From DATFTE01 sp963802575 (GTDB lineage Bacteria > Acidobacteriota > Terriglobia > Terriglobales > Acidobacteriaceae): a DNA stretch of 64,000 nt. Below are positions 33,868 through 42,062 of this stretch, in pieces. Position numbers and translations under genes: made by a program. The notes beneath the pieces were generated by a model. The model was not told the origin of the DNA. It saw only the letters and a list, made by a program, of their open reading frames with translations, and ran no database searches. Location: the NCBI GenBank assembly GCA_963802575.1, contig CAWDJF010000003.1, positions 226,039 to 290,038 of the forward strand, in the 5' to 3' direction. The first letter of the stretch is position 1. Every line of letters begins with the position of its first letter.

Positions 33868-34325
33868 CAATCCTCGGTGACCACATCTCCAACATCAATC
33901 TTGCCCGCGCTCAGAATCTGGGCTCGCAACCCACCGCGGTGACGTAGACCCTTGATCACCGGTCGGCCTACCAGCGCTTGCAGGTGACTACATGGCTCGC
34001 ACAGACGGATGCCGCGAATTCGCACATCGCCGATGCGAAACTCTTTCCCTACCAGATGATTCAAGGCGACGCCGCGCGTCACCAAATTGCGGCGAGCGTC
34101 CCCAGGCGCAAGTTCGATTTCGTAGTCGCGCTTCAGCGCTTCTAGTGCCTCTGCTTCAATCAGGGTTAATTCGAAGTCCGGCTCCGGTTTGAAAAACGTC
34201 CCCAGCTTGAGGGCGTAACGGTCGCCCTCCAACCCGACCCCGGGAACGGCCTGCGCTTGCTCGACCGTATGGGTGGGAGCTTTCGCGGCAGAGGCTATAT
34301 GAATGGATTCCACTTTGCCGCCCAT
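33867..34325 (-). CDS. MOSC domain protein
   Basis: 152 residues from ATG 34325, chosen because AGGAG lies 6 bp upstream; a longer open frame (to 34442) runs through REP sequence. GVGLEGDRYALKLGTFF and ITLIEAEALE-like LTLIEAEALEALKRDYE are followed by ARRNLVTRGVALNHLVGKEF, the MOSC (molybdenum cofactor sulfurase C-terminal) signature. LCEPCSHLQALVG has the conserved cysteine. Such single-domain proteins handle reactive sulfur or molybdenum cofactor. Confidence 0.9.
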   Translation of the reverse strand: MGGKVESIHIASAAKAPTHTVEQAQAVPGVGLEGDRYALKLGTFFKPEPDFELTLIEAEALEALKRDYEIELAPGDARRNLVTRGVALNHLVGKEFRIGDVRIRGIRLCEPCSHLQALVGRPVIKGLRHRGGLRAQILSAGKIDVGDVVTED

Positions 34326-34353
34326 GAGTTTTCTCCTCGAAAGATCGGGGGAA

Positions 34354-34396
34354 GGGTGCCCCACCTTTGCGCTTTTTGCAAAGGTGGGATGCCACC
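34354..34396. repeat. REP-like palindrome of the TTTGCGCTTTTTGCAAA type
   Basis: Arms CCACCTTTGC and GCAAAGGTGG around GCTTTTT, flanked by GGGTGCC and ATGCCACCC. A related hairpin (CACATTCGCG / CGAATGTG around CTTTTTG) forms the 3' end of the second RAYT at 46453-46477, and a degenerate one is at 35930-35964. Confidence 0.6.
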
Positions 34397-34442
34397 CGCC
34401 GAGGTCGTGTCGAGACATCGCCTTAGCGACGCCGCTGACCAA

Positions 34443-34516
34443 GGTTCGTATCAGGGCATCGCTTTAGCGATGCCATCACCAGCCCGGTCCCAATCCCCTT
34501 TAGGGGCTGGGGCGTC
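34443..34516. repeat. REP-like element, TATCAGGGCA family copy 1
   Basis: TTCGTATCAGGGCATCGC leads into the hairpin GGCATCGCTTTAGCGATGCC (34455-34474), followed after about 20 bp by CCCCTTTAGGGGCTG. The same order recurs at 37391-37457. It abuts the 3' end of the aminotransferase gene. Confidence 0.65.
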
Positions 34517-34517
34517 C

Positions 34518-35873
34518 CTACGCGCCTTTACCAACCGTCGCGATCGCTTCTTCGAGCGTATCCACCGCGACGTCGGCCTCTTCCTTCGTGACAATGAGTG
34601 GAGGCGCAATCCGCAGCGTGCTCGGCCCGCAGCCCAGGAACAGCACGCCCTTCTCGAACGCCAGTTCCACAATGCGATCGCGCTCGGCTGCACCGTACTC
34701 TTTCGTCTTCTTGTCTTTGACAATCTCGACGCCGATCATCAACCCGCGTCCGCGAACATCGCCGACCAGTTTGTGTTTAGACGGCCAGTCAGCCATGCGC
34801 TTCAGCATGTGGTTGCCAACTGCGGTAGCGTTCTTCATCAGCTCTTCGCGCTCGATCACATCCAACGTCGCGAGCGCCGCCGCAATGCAGACCGGATTTC
34901 CGCCAAACGTCGAAGCATGCGAACCCGGAACCCAGTCCATGATCTCGGCTTTGCTGATCACCACGCCCAGCGGCATACCGGAAGCAATGCCTTTGGCGCT
35001 GCAAACGATGTCCGGATGCACGCCCGTATGCTCGACTGCCCACCATTTGCCGGTACGTCCCATGCCGCTCTGCACTTCATCCACGACCAGCAGAATGCCG
35101 TGACGATCACAGATGCGCCGTAACTCCTGCATGAAAACGTTGGGAGCGACTACGTACCCGCCTTCGCCCTGAATCGGTTCGACGAAAATCGCCGCCACTT
35201 CCTCGGGAGGAAGCATCGTCTTGAATAGCTTGTCTTCGATAAAGCGTGCGCAACCAAGCGCGAACGCCTCGCCATCCTGCGCCCCGCCTTCACATCCGCG
35301 ATAGACATCGGGATAGCGCACGTGCGTCACCCCCGGCACCAGGGGCGCGAAACGCCGTTTCTGTTGCGGCTTGGAGGCGGTCAACGAAAGCGCACCCATG
35401 GTGCGTCCGTGAAACGCTCCAAAGAACGCGATGATGTTCGGGCGTTTGGTGTGATAGCGCGACAGCTTGAGGGCGGTTTCAACCGCCTCGGCGCCTGAGT
35501 TGCCGTAGTAAATCTTGTGTGGCCCCGGCATGGGAGCTATTTTCGAAAGCCGCTCGGCCAGCGTCACCATGTTTTCGTAATAAAAGTCAGTGCCCGACAT
35601 GTGAATCAGTTCGCCCGCCTGCTTCTGGATCGCCGCCACCACATGCGGATGGCAATGTCCAGTCGAAGTCACCGCGATGCCGGCGGAGAAATCGAAAAAC
35701 TCATTGCCATCGACGTCGGTGACCACGATGCCGCGGCCATGCTTGGCCACCATCGGATAAGAGCGTGTGTAAGACGGCGAAATGTACTTGTCATCGCCAT
35801 CGATAATGCGCTTGGCGTTGGGGCCAGGCAGCGAAGTCTTGAGCTTGGGACCGATCAAAGTTTTGGTCGACAT
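34518..35873 (-). CDS. Class III aminotransferase (4-aminobutyrate / acetylornithine type)
   Basis: 451 residues from ATG 35873, with GGAGAAT just upstream. A PLP enzyme: YYGNSGAEAVETALKLSRYH, then GAFHGRTMGALSLTASK, VVDEVQSGMGRTGKWWAVEH with the cofactor aspartate, and CSAKGIASGMPLG with the PLP lysine. STFGGNPVCIAAALATLDV follows. The long N-terminus and overall pattern fit GabT-like enzymes rather than ArgD, but no GABA or arginine genes are beside it. The gene lies between two repeat-rich gaps. Confidence 0.85.
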   Translation of the reverse strand: MSTKTLIGPKLKTSLPGPNAKRIIDGDDKYISPSYTRSYPMVAKHGRGIVVTDVDGNEFFDFSAGIAVTSTGHCHPHVVAAIQKQAGELIHMSGTDFYYENMVTLAERLSKIAPMPGPHKIYYGNSGAEAVETALKLSRYHTKRPNIIAFFGAFHGRTMGALSLTASKPQQKRRFAPLVPGVTHVRYPDVYRGCEGGAQDGEAFALGCARFIEDKLFKTMLPPEEVAAIFVEPIQGEGGYVVAPNVFMQELRRICDRHGILLVVDEVQSGMGRTGKWWAVEHTGVHPDIVCSAKGIASGMPLGVVISKAEIMDWVPGSHASTFGGNPVCIAAALATLDVIEREELMKNATAVGNHMLKRMADWPSKHKLVGDVRGRGLMIGVEIVKDKKTKEYGAAERDRIVELAFEKGVLFLGCGPSTLRIAPPLIVTKEEADVAVDTLEEAIATVGKGA

Positions 35874-35885
35874 GGGATTCTCCAA

Positions 35886-36340
35886 AATAGTTCTCGGTTG
35901 TCAGTTCTCGGTTCTCAGTTGAAGAACCTGGTGCCCACCTTTTCGCAGTTTCGAAAGATGGGAGACGCACTACTACCAGCGTCTGATGACAAGGGATGTG
36001 AAGGAATTAGTCAGAACCGAAAAGGCTGGGACGCGCCTGCGACGGCAACACCGCCAGATGACGCCGCGGACAAACCAGAAAGTCCAGCCAGCACACCGGC
36101 AGATGCGAATTGGCATGTTCAAGGCGCATAACTACTCAATTAGTATACCCCCTCCCAAGACCCCACGTAACCCCCGATATCTTCTGTCATCCTGAGCGAA
36201 GTGATGGCAAGCGAAGCGAGCCATCACGTAGTCGAAGGACCCCTACCGCGACCGGACACTCTGCCGTTTCGCGATCTTCACAACTTCCGAATCCATTTCC
36301 TTCCCACCCCGTCTGATATGTTTAAGCTCCCCTGAACCCC
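35886..36340. repeat. Repeat-filled intergenic stretch
   Basis: 455 bp without a gene. It begins with degenerate GTTCTCGGTT / GTTCTCAGTT words (35891-35928), then a weak hairpin (CCCACCTTTTCGC...GAAAGATGGGAG, 35934-35964). It ends with a CCTGAGCGAAG-type REP (36185-36247) whose inner arms are GTGATGGC and GCCATCAC. The middle part (about 35990-36130) shows nothing that I recognise. Confidence 0.6.
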
Positions 36341-37294
36341 ATGACCGACGCACAACGCCAGCACCGCTTCAGCGTCATCCTCGCCTTCGGCCTGGTCTAT
36401 TTCTTCTGGGGATCCACCTACCTCGGCATCAGCATCGCCGTCGAACACATTCCTCCCGCCCTGATGTGCGCCACCCGCTTCCTGATTGCGGGAACCTTGA
36501 TGCTCGCCTATTGCGGGCTCACCGGACGCGGCATCCGCTACAAGCCCCAGCAACTCTGGCACCTCGCAGTCGTCGGTACGCTCTTGCTGATGGGCGGCAA
36601 CCTGACCCTGTCTTACGCCGAGCTGATCGTGCCTTCCGGATTGGCCGCGCTGGTCGTCGCCAGCACGCCGCTCTGGTTCCTGGTGCTCGATTCCCTTCTG
36701 CTCGGCGATCACCACATCTCGACTCGCGGCAAGCTCGGCCTCGCCCTCGGCATCGTCGGCCTCGGCGTGCTGATGTGGCCCGAGTTCACCTCCAAAGGCG
36801 GCTATCACTCTCGCGAACTTTGGTGGTGTCTGGGACTGCTGGGTGGATCCTTCAGTTGGGCCCTGGGATCCGTGCTCTCGAAGCGCTGGCAATCAGCCGA
36901 AGTCGATCCCTTCAGCGGCACCGCCTGGCAAGTCACCTTTGCCGGATTGTCGAATCTGATCTTCGCGCTTCTCTTCGAAGACATCCGCCACGTGACTTGG
37001 ACCGCGAAAGGCATCGGCGCAGTCTTCTATCTCGTGGTCTGCGGCTCGTGGATCGGCTACACCGCCTACATCTGGCTCCTGCGCCACGTGCCCACTTCGA
37101 AAGTTTCGACGTATGCCTACGTCAATCCCGTGGTCGCGGTCTTCCTCGGATGGCTCATCGCCCACGAACCTATCGACCGCTACATTCTCATGGGCAGCGC
37201 CATCGTCGTCGCCTCGGTCATCCTCGTCACCAGTGCCAAGATCAAAACGAAAATCGTCGCGGATGAAATGCCCGCGGTGGAGACGGCGGGATAG
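36341..37294 (+). CDS. EamA/DMT superfamily transporter
   Basis: 317 residues, ten helices in two EamA repeats. FGLVYFFWGSTYLGISIAVE at the start and AYVNPVVAVFLGWLIAHEPI near the end are typical of the RhaT/YedA-like branch. It exports a small molecule that cannot be named from sequence. The stop codon lies at the border of an inverted-repeat element. Confidence 0.9.
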   Translation: MTDAQRQHRFSVILAFGLVYFFWGSTYLGISIAVEHIPPALMCATRFLIAGTLMLAYCGLTGRGIRYKPQQLWHLAVVGTLLLMGGNLTLSYAELIVPSGLAALVVASTPLWFLVLDSLLLGDHHISTRGKLGLALGIVGLGVLMWPEFTSKGGYHSRELWWCLGLLGGSFSWALGSVLSKRWQSAEVDPFSGTAWQVTFAGLSNLIFALLFEDIRHVTWTAKGIGAVFYLVVCGSWIGYTAYIWLLRHVPTSKVSTYAYVNPVVAVFLGWLIAHEPIDRYILMGSAIVVASVILVTSAKIKTKIVADEMPAVETAG

Positions 37295-37510
37295 CACTCA
37301 GCACTCAGCATTCAGCCAGTATGATTCTTTACCGTTCCATCCAGACTATTGCTGATTGCTGAGCACGGTTCGAAGACTGCGTGCGAAGCGATTCGTATCA
37401 GGGCACGCCTTCAGGCGTGCCGAACAGACTGAGCTTCTACCGCCCCTTTAGGGGCTGCACTACGGACTGCGCTCGAATGGCTGAATGCTGAGTGCCTAAT
37501 GCTGAGTGCT
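37293..37510. repeat. MITE-like element with CACTCAGC terminal inverted repeats and an internal REP
   Basis: Left arm AGCACTCAGCACTCAGCATT + CAGCC (37293-37317), right arm GGCTGAATGCTGAGTGC + CTAATGCTGAGTGCT (37479-37510): nearly perfect inverted repeats. Between them are a TATCAGGGCA-type REP with hairpin GGCACGCCTTCAGGCGTGCC and CCCCTTTAGGGGCTG (37391-37457), the second copy of the element at 34443. No coding sequence of its own. Confidence 0.75.
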
Positions 37511-37539
37511 CGCTAACGCGCTACACTATTCCGACCCCT

Positions 37540-38448
37540 ATGCCCCACTGTCGATCCTGCGGACGCGAAATCACCTCCGGTGAAGTCTGCCCCGATTGCC
37601 GGGCGATCGTCGCGGCGAACCAGGCCGCTAGCAATCCCGTTCCCTATCCCGCCCCTCCGGTGCCCGCCCCTCGCGCAGTTGTGAAGCGCCCGCCCATCAC
37701 CACAGCTTTGGTCGGAGTCAATGCCCTGGTGTTTGTCGCGATGGTTCTCGGTGGAGTCTCAGCGGTCAACCCCACCAGCATTCAACTTCTACACTGGGGC
37801 GCAAACTGGGGTCCCTTTTCTCTAAACAGCCAGCCCTGGCGTGTTCTCACTTCCAACTACGTCCACATCGGCATCATCCACATTGCGCTGAACATGTGGT
37901 GCCTGTGGAACCTGGGATTTTTAGCAGAGAGAATCTTCGAGCCCTGGACTTACGTCCTGACTTACACCGCCTGCGGGATTGCCGGCAGCCTGGCGAGTCT
38001 CTGGTTGCACCCGCTGGTGGTGGGCGCCGGCGCCTCCGGCGCGATCTTCGGAATGGCCGGCGCGCTGATCGCCGCGTTATACCTGGGACATCTTCCGGTG
38101 CCGAAATCCGCGATTCGCGGCACACTCAAGAGCCTGCTCACCTTCGCGGGCTATAACCTGTTCTTCGGCGCGGTCGTCCCTGGCATCGACAACTCCGCAC
38201 ACATCGGCGGACTGGTCATGGGTCTCGCCATCGGCGCGCTTCTGTCCAAGCATCTCACCCGACCGCCGGAAGAACGCAATCAATGGCGACGTTATGTCTT
38301 CATCGGGGTGGCTCTCGTCCTGCTCGCGGCCGGAGCCTATGTCAAAAAACAAAATGGAGGCATCACCCTCCCCACTCCGGCCCCCGAGTCCAGAAATAAC
38401 GGGGGCGTAGGCTGGGATCAAAAAGACCCAAAAAGAATTTCTCTGTGA
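37540..38448 (+). CDS. Rhomboid family intramembrane serine protease with zinc ribbon
   Basis: 302 residues from ATG 37540. Residues 3-21 (HCRSCGREITSGEVCPDC) form a zinc ribbon. After a proline-rich linker come six helices: WRVLTSNYVHIGIIHIALNM includes the loop L1 and the HxxxN oxyanion motif, VGAGASGAIFGMAGALIAAL has the catalytic serine in GASG, and NSAHIGGLVMGLAIG the catalytic histidine. The substrate is unknown. Upstream starts lie in the repeat element. Confidence 0.92.
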   Translation: MPHCRSCGREITSGEVCPDCRAIVAANQAASNPVPYPAPPVPAPRAVVKRPPITTALVGVNALVFVAMVLGGVSAVNPTSIQLLHWGANWGPFSLNSQPWRVLTSNYVHIGIIHIALNMWCLWNLGFLAERIFEPWTYVLTYTACGIAGSLASLWLHPLVVGAGASGAIFGMAGALIAALYLGHLPVPKSAIRGTLKSLLTFAGYNLFFGAVVPGIDNSAHIGGLVMGLAIGALLSKHLTRPPEERNQWRRYVFIGVALVLLAAGAYVKKQNGGITLPTPAPESRNNGGVGWDQKDPKRISL

Positions 38449-38467
38449 CTCTGTGTCTCTGTGGTGA
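38439..38467. repeat. CTCTGTG word repeat, copy 1
   Basis: A 29-nt stretch made of CTCTGTG words (TTCTCTGTGACTCTGTGTCT, then CTGTGGTGA) overlaps the rhomboid stop codon. The identical 29 nt occur at 47248-47276 next to rpoD. Confidence 0.75.
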
Positions 38468-38502
38468 AAAAGACGGCTGAGAGAGAAATCTCCGCCCCCC
38501 GC

Positions 38503-39066
38503 TCAGTGAAATTTTTCTCCCTTTCTCAGCATCTCCAGAATCATCTTCATGCGCCGCTCCCGCGTCTCGGGCTTCTTCGCCGTCTGCAAGCGATACGCAA
38601 TCGCATACTTGTTGCTCTTGCTCAATGACTCGAAGAATGCCTGCGCCTTCTTGTGTTTGCTCAAGGCGCGTACAAATTCTTCCGGAAACGTAGCGTCAGC
38701 CTGAGAGTCATACGCCGCCGTCCATCTGCCATCTTTTTTCGCCGCCTCGATCTGTTCAAGGCCCGCCGCCTTCACCCGCCCCGCCGCAATCAGTCTCTCC
38801 GCGTGACGCGTGTTGATCTTCGACCATCCACTCTTCGCGCGCCTCGGAGTAAATCGCTGCCGCCACGAAAGCTCGTCATGCGTCTGCTTCAGGCCGTCAA
38901 TCCAGCCGAAGCAAAGCGCCTCGTCCAGCGCCTCCGCATAAGTCACCGTCATCGTGCCGGAATCTTTCTTGTAAATACGCAACCAGATTCCCTCCGACGT
39001 CCGATGATTCGCCGTCAACCACTTACGGAATTCCACCGCGGATCGAAAAGACAGAATCTCGTTCAT
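38503..39066 (-). CDS. YdeI/OmdA-type protein
   Basis: 187 residues from ATG 39066; the long upstream extension has no typical features. SAVEFRKWLTANHRTSEGIW and CFGWIDGLKQTHDELSWRQRF, then TPRRAKSGWSKIN, match the YdeI/OmpD-associated (OmdA) family, also annotated as 'bacteriocin-protection protein'. The C-terminal part contains the second conserved block AYDSQADATFPEEFVRAL. The biochemical role is not established. Confidence 0.88.
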   Translation of the reverse strand: MNEILSFRSAVEFRKWLTANHRTSEGIWLRIYKKDSGTMTVTYAEALDEALCFGWIDGLKQTHDELSWRQRFTPRRAKSGWSKINTRHAERLIAAGRVKAAGLEQIEAAKKDGRWTAAYDSQADATFPEEFVRALSKHKKAQAFFESLSKSNKYAIAYRLQTAKKPETRERRMKMILEMLRKGEKFH

Positions 39067-39262
39067 AAAAATTGGACGTGATTTTACACTGAGATGTGGA
39101 GGAAAACCTGTAGCAACTTCCAACCCATAGTGGGGTTTTCTCATCTCGAAAGCAGCATTTCGAAAGCTTGCAAGGAAGGGCTCAAATATCGCTGGCATCC
39201 ACGCAACCCGCAGCAACATAGCAGCATCGGGAAAGCGAAGGATGAGCAGCTAAGGAATTTAA

Positions 39263-40534
39263 ATGCGAATTTTCTCCTCCGTTCGTAATCTGTTTCTCGC
39301 GCTGATCGTGCTCACCATGTCGGCAGCGTCCTTCGCGCAGGTCGGCATCTCCGTCAGCTTCGGCCCGCCAGCCTTGCCTGTTTATGAGCAGCCCCTGTGT
39401 CCCGGTGAGGGCTATATCTGGACCCCCGGCTACTGGGCTTACGACTCCGACTACGGCGACTATTACTGGGTTCCCGGCACCTGGGTGCTCGCACCCCAAG
39501 TCGGCTTCCTCTGGACCCCCGGATGGTGGGGATGGGGCGGCTCAGCCTTCTTCTTCCATGAAGGCTATTGGGGACCGCGCGTCGGTTTCTACGGCGGCAT
39601 TAACTACGGCTTCGGATATTTCGGCGACGGCTACGAAGGCGGACGCTGGGATCACGACCACTTCTACTACAACCGCGCCGTCAACAATGTTAACGTGACC
39701 ATCATCCACAACGTCTATAACACCACCATCGTCAACCATAACGAGACGCGCGTCAGTTACAACGGCGGACAGGGCGGCATTAATGCGCGTCCCAGGCCCG
39801 AGGAACAAGCGGCCGAGCACGAGAGACACCTGCCCCCCGTCGCAGCTCAGACCCAGCACATCCAGGCCGCCCGCGGCAATCAGGAACTACGCGCCTCGGT
39901 CAACCACGGCAAACCGCCGATCGCCGCCACCGAACGGCCGGGCGACTTTAGAGAACACGCCGTCCCCGCGAAAGAAGCGGGCGGCACTTATCAACCGCCC
40001 AATCGTGGCAACGAACCGAATCGCGGCAATCAAGCGAATCGGCCTGGCGGCGAAGCTCCCCGCCCCGGCGGAGAAGCCAATCGCGGCAACGAGACCGCTG
40101 CTCGACCCGGTGGAGAAGCTCCTCGCCCTGGTGGAGAAGTTCCTCGCCCTCCGACTCACGCCAAGGAAATCGCTCCTCACGAGAAGCCTGCGCCGCCCAA
40201 CACCGGCAATGCCAAGCAGGATCAGAAATACCAGCAGCAGCAAGAGAAGCTCTATGCCAAGCAGCAACAGGACCATCAAAAGTTAATGCAGAAGCAGGAG
40301 CAGGACCACCAGAAGATGGCGCAGCAACAGAATCAGGCGAAGCAACAACAGAATCAGGCCAGGCAGCAACAAACTGAGGCCCGCCAGCAGCAGATGGAAC
40401 AGAAGCACGCGCAACAGACCCAACAGATGGAACAAAAACATACCCAGCAACAGCAACACATGCAGCAACAACACCAGCAACCACCACACAACCAACAACC
40501 ACCGCACAACCAAGGTGAACCACCGAAACACTAG
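39263..40534 (+). CDS. Exported YXWGXW-repeat protein with glutamine-rich tail
   Basis: 423 residues, signal peptide MRIFSSVRNLFLALIVLTMSAASFA. Residues 45-115 hold YXWGXW-type repeats: YIWTPGYWAYDSDYGDYYWV, then FLWTPGWWGWGG and GYWGPRVGFYGG. The middle is Gly/Asn/Arg/Pro-rich with four near-identical RPGGEAPRPGGEA units (residues 250-300). The last 120 residues are almost only Q, K, H, M and N (coiled-coil or disordered). Probably a cell-surface or periplasmic protein. The repeats are coded by near-identical codons, so recent expansion is likely. Confidence 0.88.
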   Translation: MRIFSSVRNLFLALIVLTMSAASFAQVGISVSFGPPALPVYEQPLCPGEGYIWTPGYWAYDSDYGDYYWVPGTWVLAPQVGFLWTPGWWGWGGSAFFFHEGYWGPRVGFYGGINYGFGYFGDGYEGGRWDHDHFYYNRAVNNVNVTIIHNVYNTTIVNHNETRVSYNGGQGGINARPRPEEQAAEHERHLPPVAAQTQHIQAARGNQELRASVNHGKPPIAATERPGDFREHAVPAKEAGGTYQPPNRGNEPNRGNQANRPGGEAPRPGGEANRGNETAARPGGEAPRPGGEVPRPPTHAKEIAPHEKPAPPNTGNAKQDQKYQQQQEKLYAKQQQDHQKLMQKQEQDHQKMAQQQNQAKQQQNQARQQQTEARQQQMEQKHAQQTQQMEQKHTQQQQHMQQQHQQPPHNQQPPHNQGEPPKH

Positions 40535-40628
40535 GACGTGAACCCGGATGCCTCATCCGGATTCAAGCCCTCAGGCGCCCCGTTCTTTCGCGCACGTTGC
40601 GAAAGGCGGGGCATTTGATTTTGATCTT

Positions 40629-40698
40629 GTCATCCTGAGCGAAGTATTTTCATTCGCGTTCTTCGCGAATGAAAATGCGTAGTCGAAGGACCCCTACC
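40629..40698. repeat. CCTGAGCGAAG-type REP
   Basis: Begins TGTCATCCTGAGCGAAG and ends GTCGAAGGACCCCTACC, like the copy at 36185. The interior is a perfect hairpin with arms ATTTTCATTCGCG and CGCGAATGAAAAT. A shorter hairpin (CTTTCGC / GCGAAAG, about 40582-40603) precedes it. Confidence 0.8.
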
Positions 40699-40738
40699 TG
40701 ACCGGAAAGCCTTGGCAACTCAGCGACCAAAATAAAAA

Positions 40739-40758
40739 GGGCGCGAGCTCTCGCGCCC
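40739..40758 (-). terminator. Terminator of the DUF2306 gene
   Basis: Perfect hairpin GGGCGCGAGCTCTCGCGCCC. Read on the reverse strand it is followed by TTTTTATTTT, a proper intrinsic terminator for the gene starting at 41442. Confidence 0.88.
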
Positions 40759-40785
40759 TGAACCATTCTGACGATGGTGAGAAGC

Positions 40786-41442
40786 CTACCTCGCCTTCAC
40801 CCGCCCCCGCAGCAGTTCCTGCCACTGCAAAACGACATCCGCCGCAAACAGCGCAAACACATTGCACGCCCACACCGAAGCCTCCACTACGTGAGGCCCC
40901 AGATTCTCCCACCCGGTGACCCCCAGCAATACCCGCACTTCCAGAAACACCAGCGCCACCGAGAAACTGCGCGTCATCCAGCGGCGGTGCGGCTCCACTT
41001 TGCCTTGGAGAATGAATGCCAGGGCGATGAGTGTCGTCACCATCCAGGTGAAGGCCTGCGTGGCTGCGGCAAAGCTAAAAGATGCCTCCGACGCTCCGGC
41101 CCGCGTTTGAAAATACTGCACGTAGAAACCCATGGGCGCGGCAATCAGCACGCCACCCACATAAAACCTGCCGACTACGCGATGCAGCTTGGCGTATCGG
41201 CACCGCAAACTGTCCCAGAACTGCATCGGTGCCAGCAGCAGGGCGCACGCTCCCGCCAGGCCATGCGGCAGCAGATACCAGCGAAACGGATGAATGTGTT
41301 GCCACTCGGGATCCTGCGCGTTGATCAGAAACGCTTCGTTGTGGACGATGACATAAGCCAGCATCAATCCAATGAACAAGCCAAGCACATACTTCGGTCG
41401 CAACCAGGAATTCTGTTGTACAGAGACGGACGCAGTGGCCAC
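40786..41442 (-). CDS. DUF2306-like membrane protein
   Basis: 218 residues with six to seven hydrophobic helices (PKYVLGLFIGLMLAYVIV at the start). HPFRWYLLPHGLAGACALLL, then LHRVVGRFYVGGVLIAAP and PHRRWMTRSF are typical of DUF2306, a family of membrane proteins with conserved histidines, likely haem-linked. No redox partner genes are adjacent. The gene has its own terminator. Confidence 0.8.
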   Translation of the reverse strand: MATASVSVQQNSWLRPKYVLGLFIGLMLAYVIVHNEAFLINAQDPEWQHIHPFRWYLLPHGLAGACALLLAPMQFWDSLRCRYAKLHRVVGRFYVGGVLIAAPMGFYVQYFQTRAGASEASFSFAAATQAFTWMVTTLIALAFILQGKVEPHRRWMTRSFSVALVFLEVRVLLGVTGWENLGPHVVEASVWACNVFALFAADVVLQWQELLRGRVKAR

Positions 41443-41504
41443 AAGCCCTCCATGAGGCCAGTTCTGGGGTTGCGAAACTATACAACACTAGCCCCAAAAT
41501 CCCA

Positions 41505-41641
41505 ACCAAATGTGGCGCGGGCGCCCTCGCCCATTGCCATCCCAAGGAGCAACGCGACGCAGTTTCTTCGCACCGTTCGCGCCCGTTGCGGCTCAAGATT
41601 TTGACGTTGCTGACGACCGACGACCGACGACTGACGACTGG
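41505..41641. repeat. Repeat stretch: GCGGGC-type REP plus GACGACCGAC words
   Basis: TGTGGCGCGGGCGCCCTCGC at 41511 repeats the palindrome seen at 988. From 41603 to 41641 the sequence is a chain of GACGACCGACGACCGACGAC-like words, another member of the short-word repeat class. Confidence 0.6.
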
Positions 41642-41658
41642 TGGCGGGTATTTGGGAT

Positions 41659-42006
41659 CTACATACCTTCAACGATGCGGTAGTCCCGTTCCGCGCCAGA
41701 GCCGAGCGCTTGAAGTGCTTTTTGGTAGGCGTCGCTCTTGTGAGCGGCCAGCGCGATGTCATAGCTGTCGAATTCGACAAGGATCGTTCGTTGTTGCAAG
41801 CCGGCTTCGTGGACTTGAATCCGGCTAGCGGCCCCGGTCAAAATGCGACCACCGGATGATTGAATTGCCGGTCCTGCTAATGCCGCGTATGCCTTTACGG
41901 CCGACTCATCCGAAATCGATCTATACGCAACCACCCAATAACCCTTTTTCACTGGCGCCCCCTTCTGTTCTGCCTGTTCAAAACTTCGCGTGGTAGTGAA
42001 ACCCAT
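41659..42006 (-). CDS. DUF1330 family protein
   Basis: 115 residues. KKGYWVVAYRSISDESAVKAY, then AAHKSDAYQKALQALGSGAERDYRI-like elements (with VEFDSYDIALAAHKS) are the DUF1330 ferredoxin-like fold. Small monomer or dimer of unknown role, often near dehydrogenases; here the neighbours are two SDR enzymes and a hydrolase. The extra N-terminal 20 residues may mean that the true start is inside. Confidence 0.85.
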   Translation of the reverse strand: MGFTTTRSFEQAEQKGAPVKKGYWVVAYRSISDESAVKAYAALAGPAIQSSGGRILTGAASRIQVHEAGLQQRTILVEFDSYDIALAAHKSDAYQKALQALGSGAERDYRIVEGM

Positions 42007-42062
42007 ATCATAAATATTCGCGGAGGGAAGGAGAACCCGTCCTTCACGAATTCACCGGATTC

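Noticed and set aside
36466..37266. A 266-codon open frame in another frame of the EamA gene
   Set aside because: Arg/His-rich translation without helices; shadow of the transporter gene.
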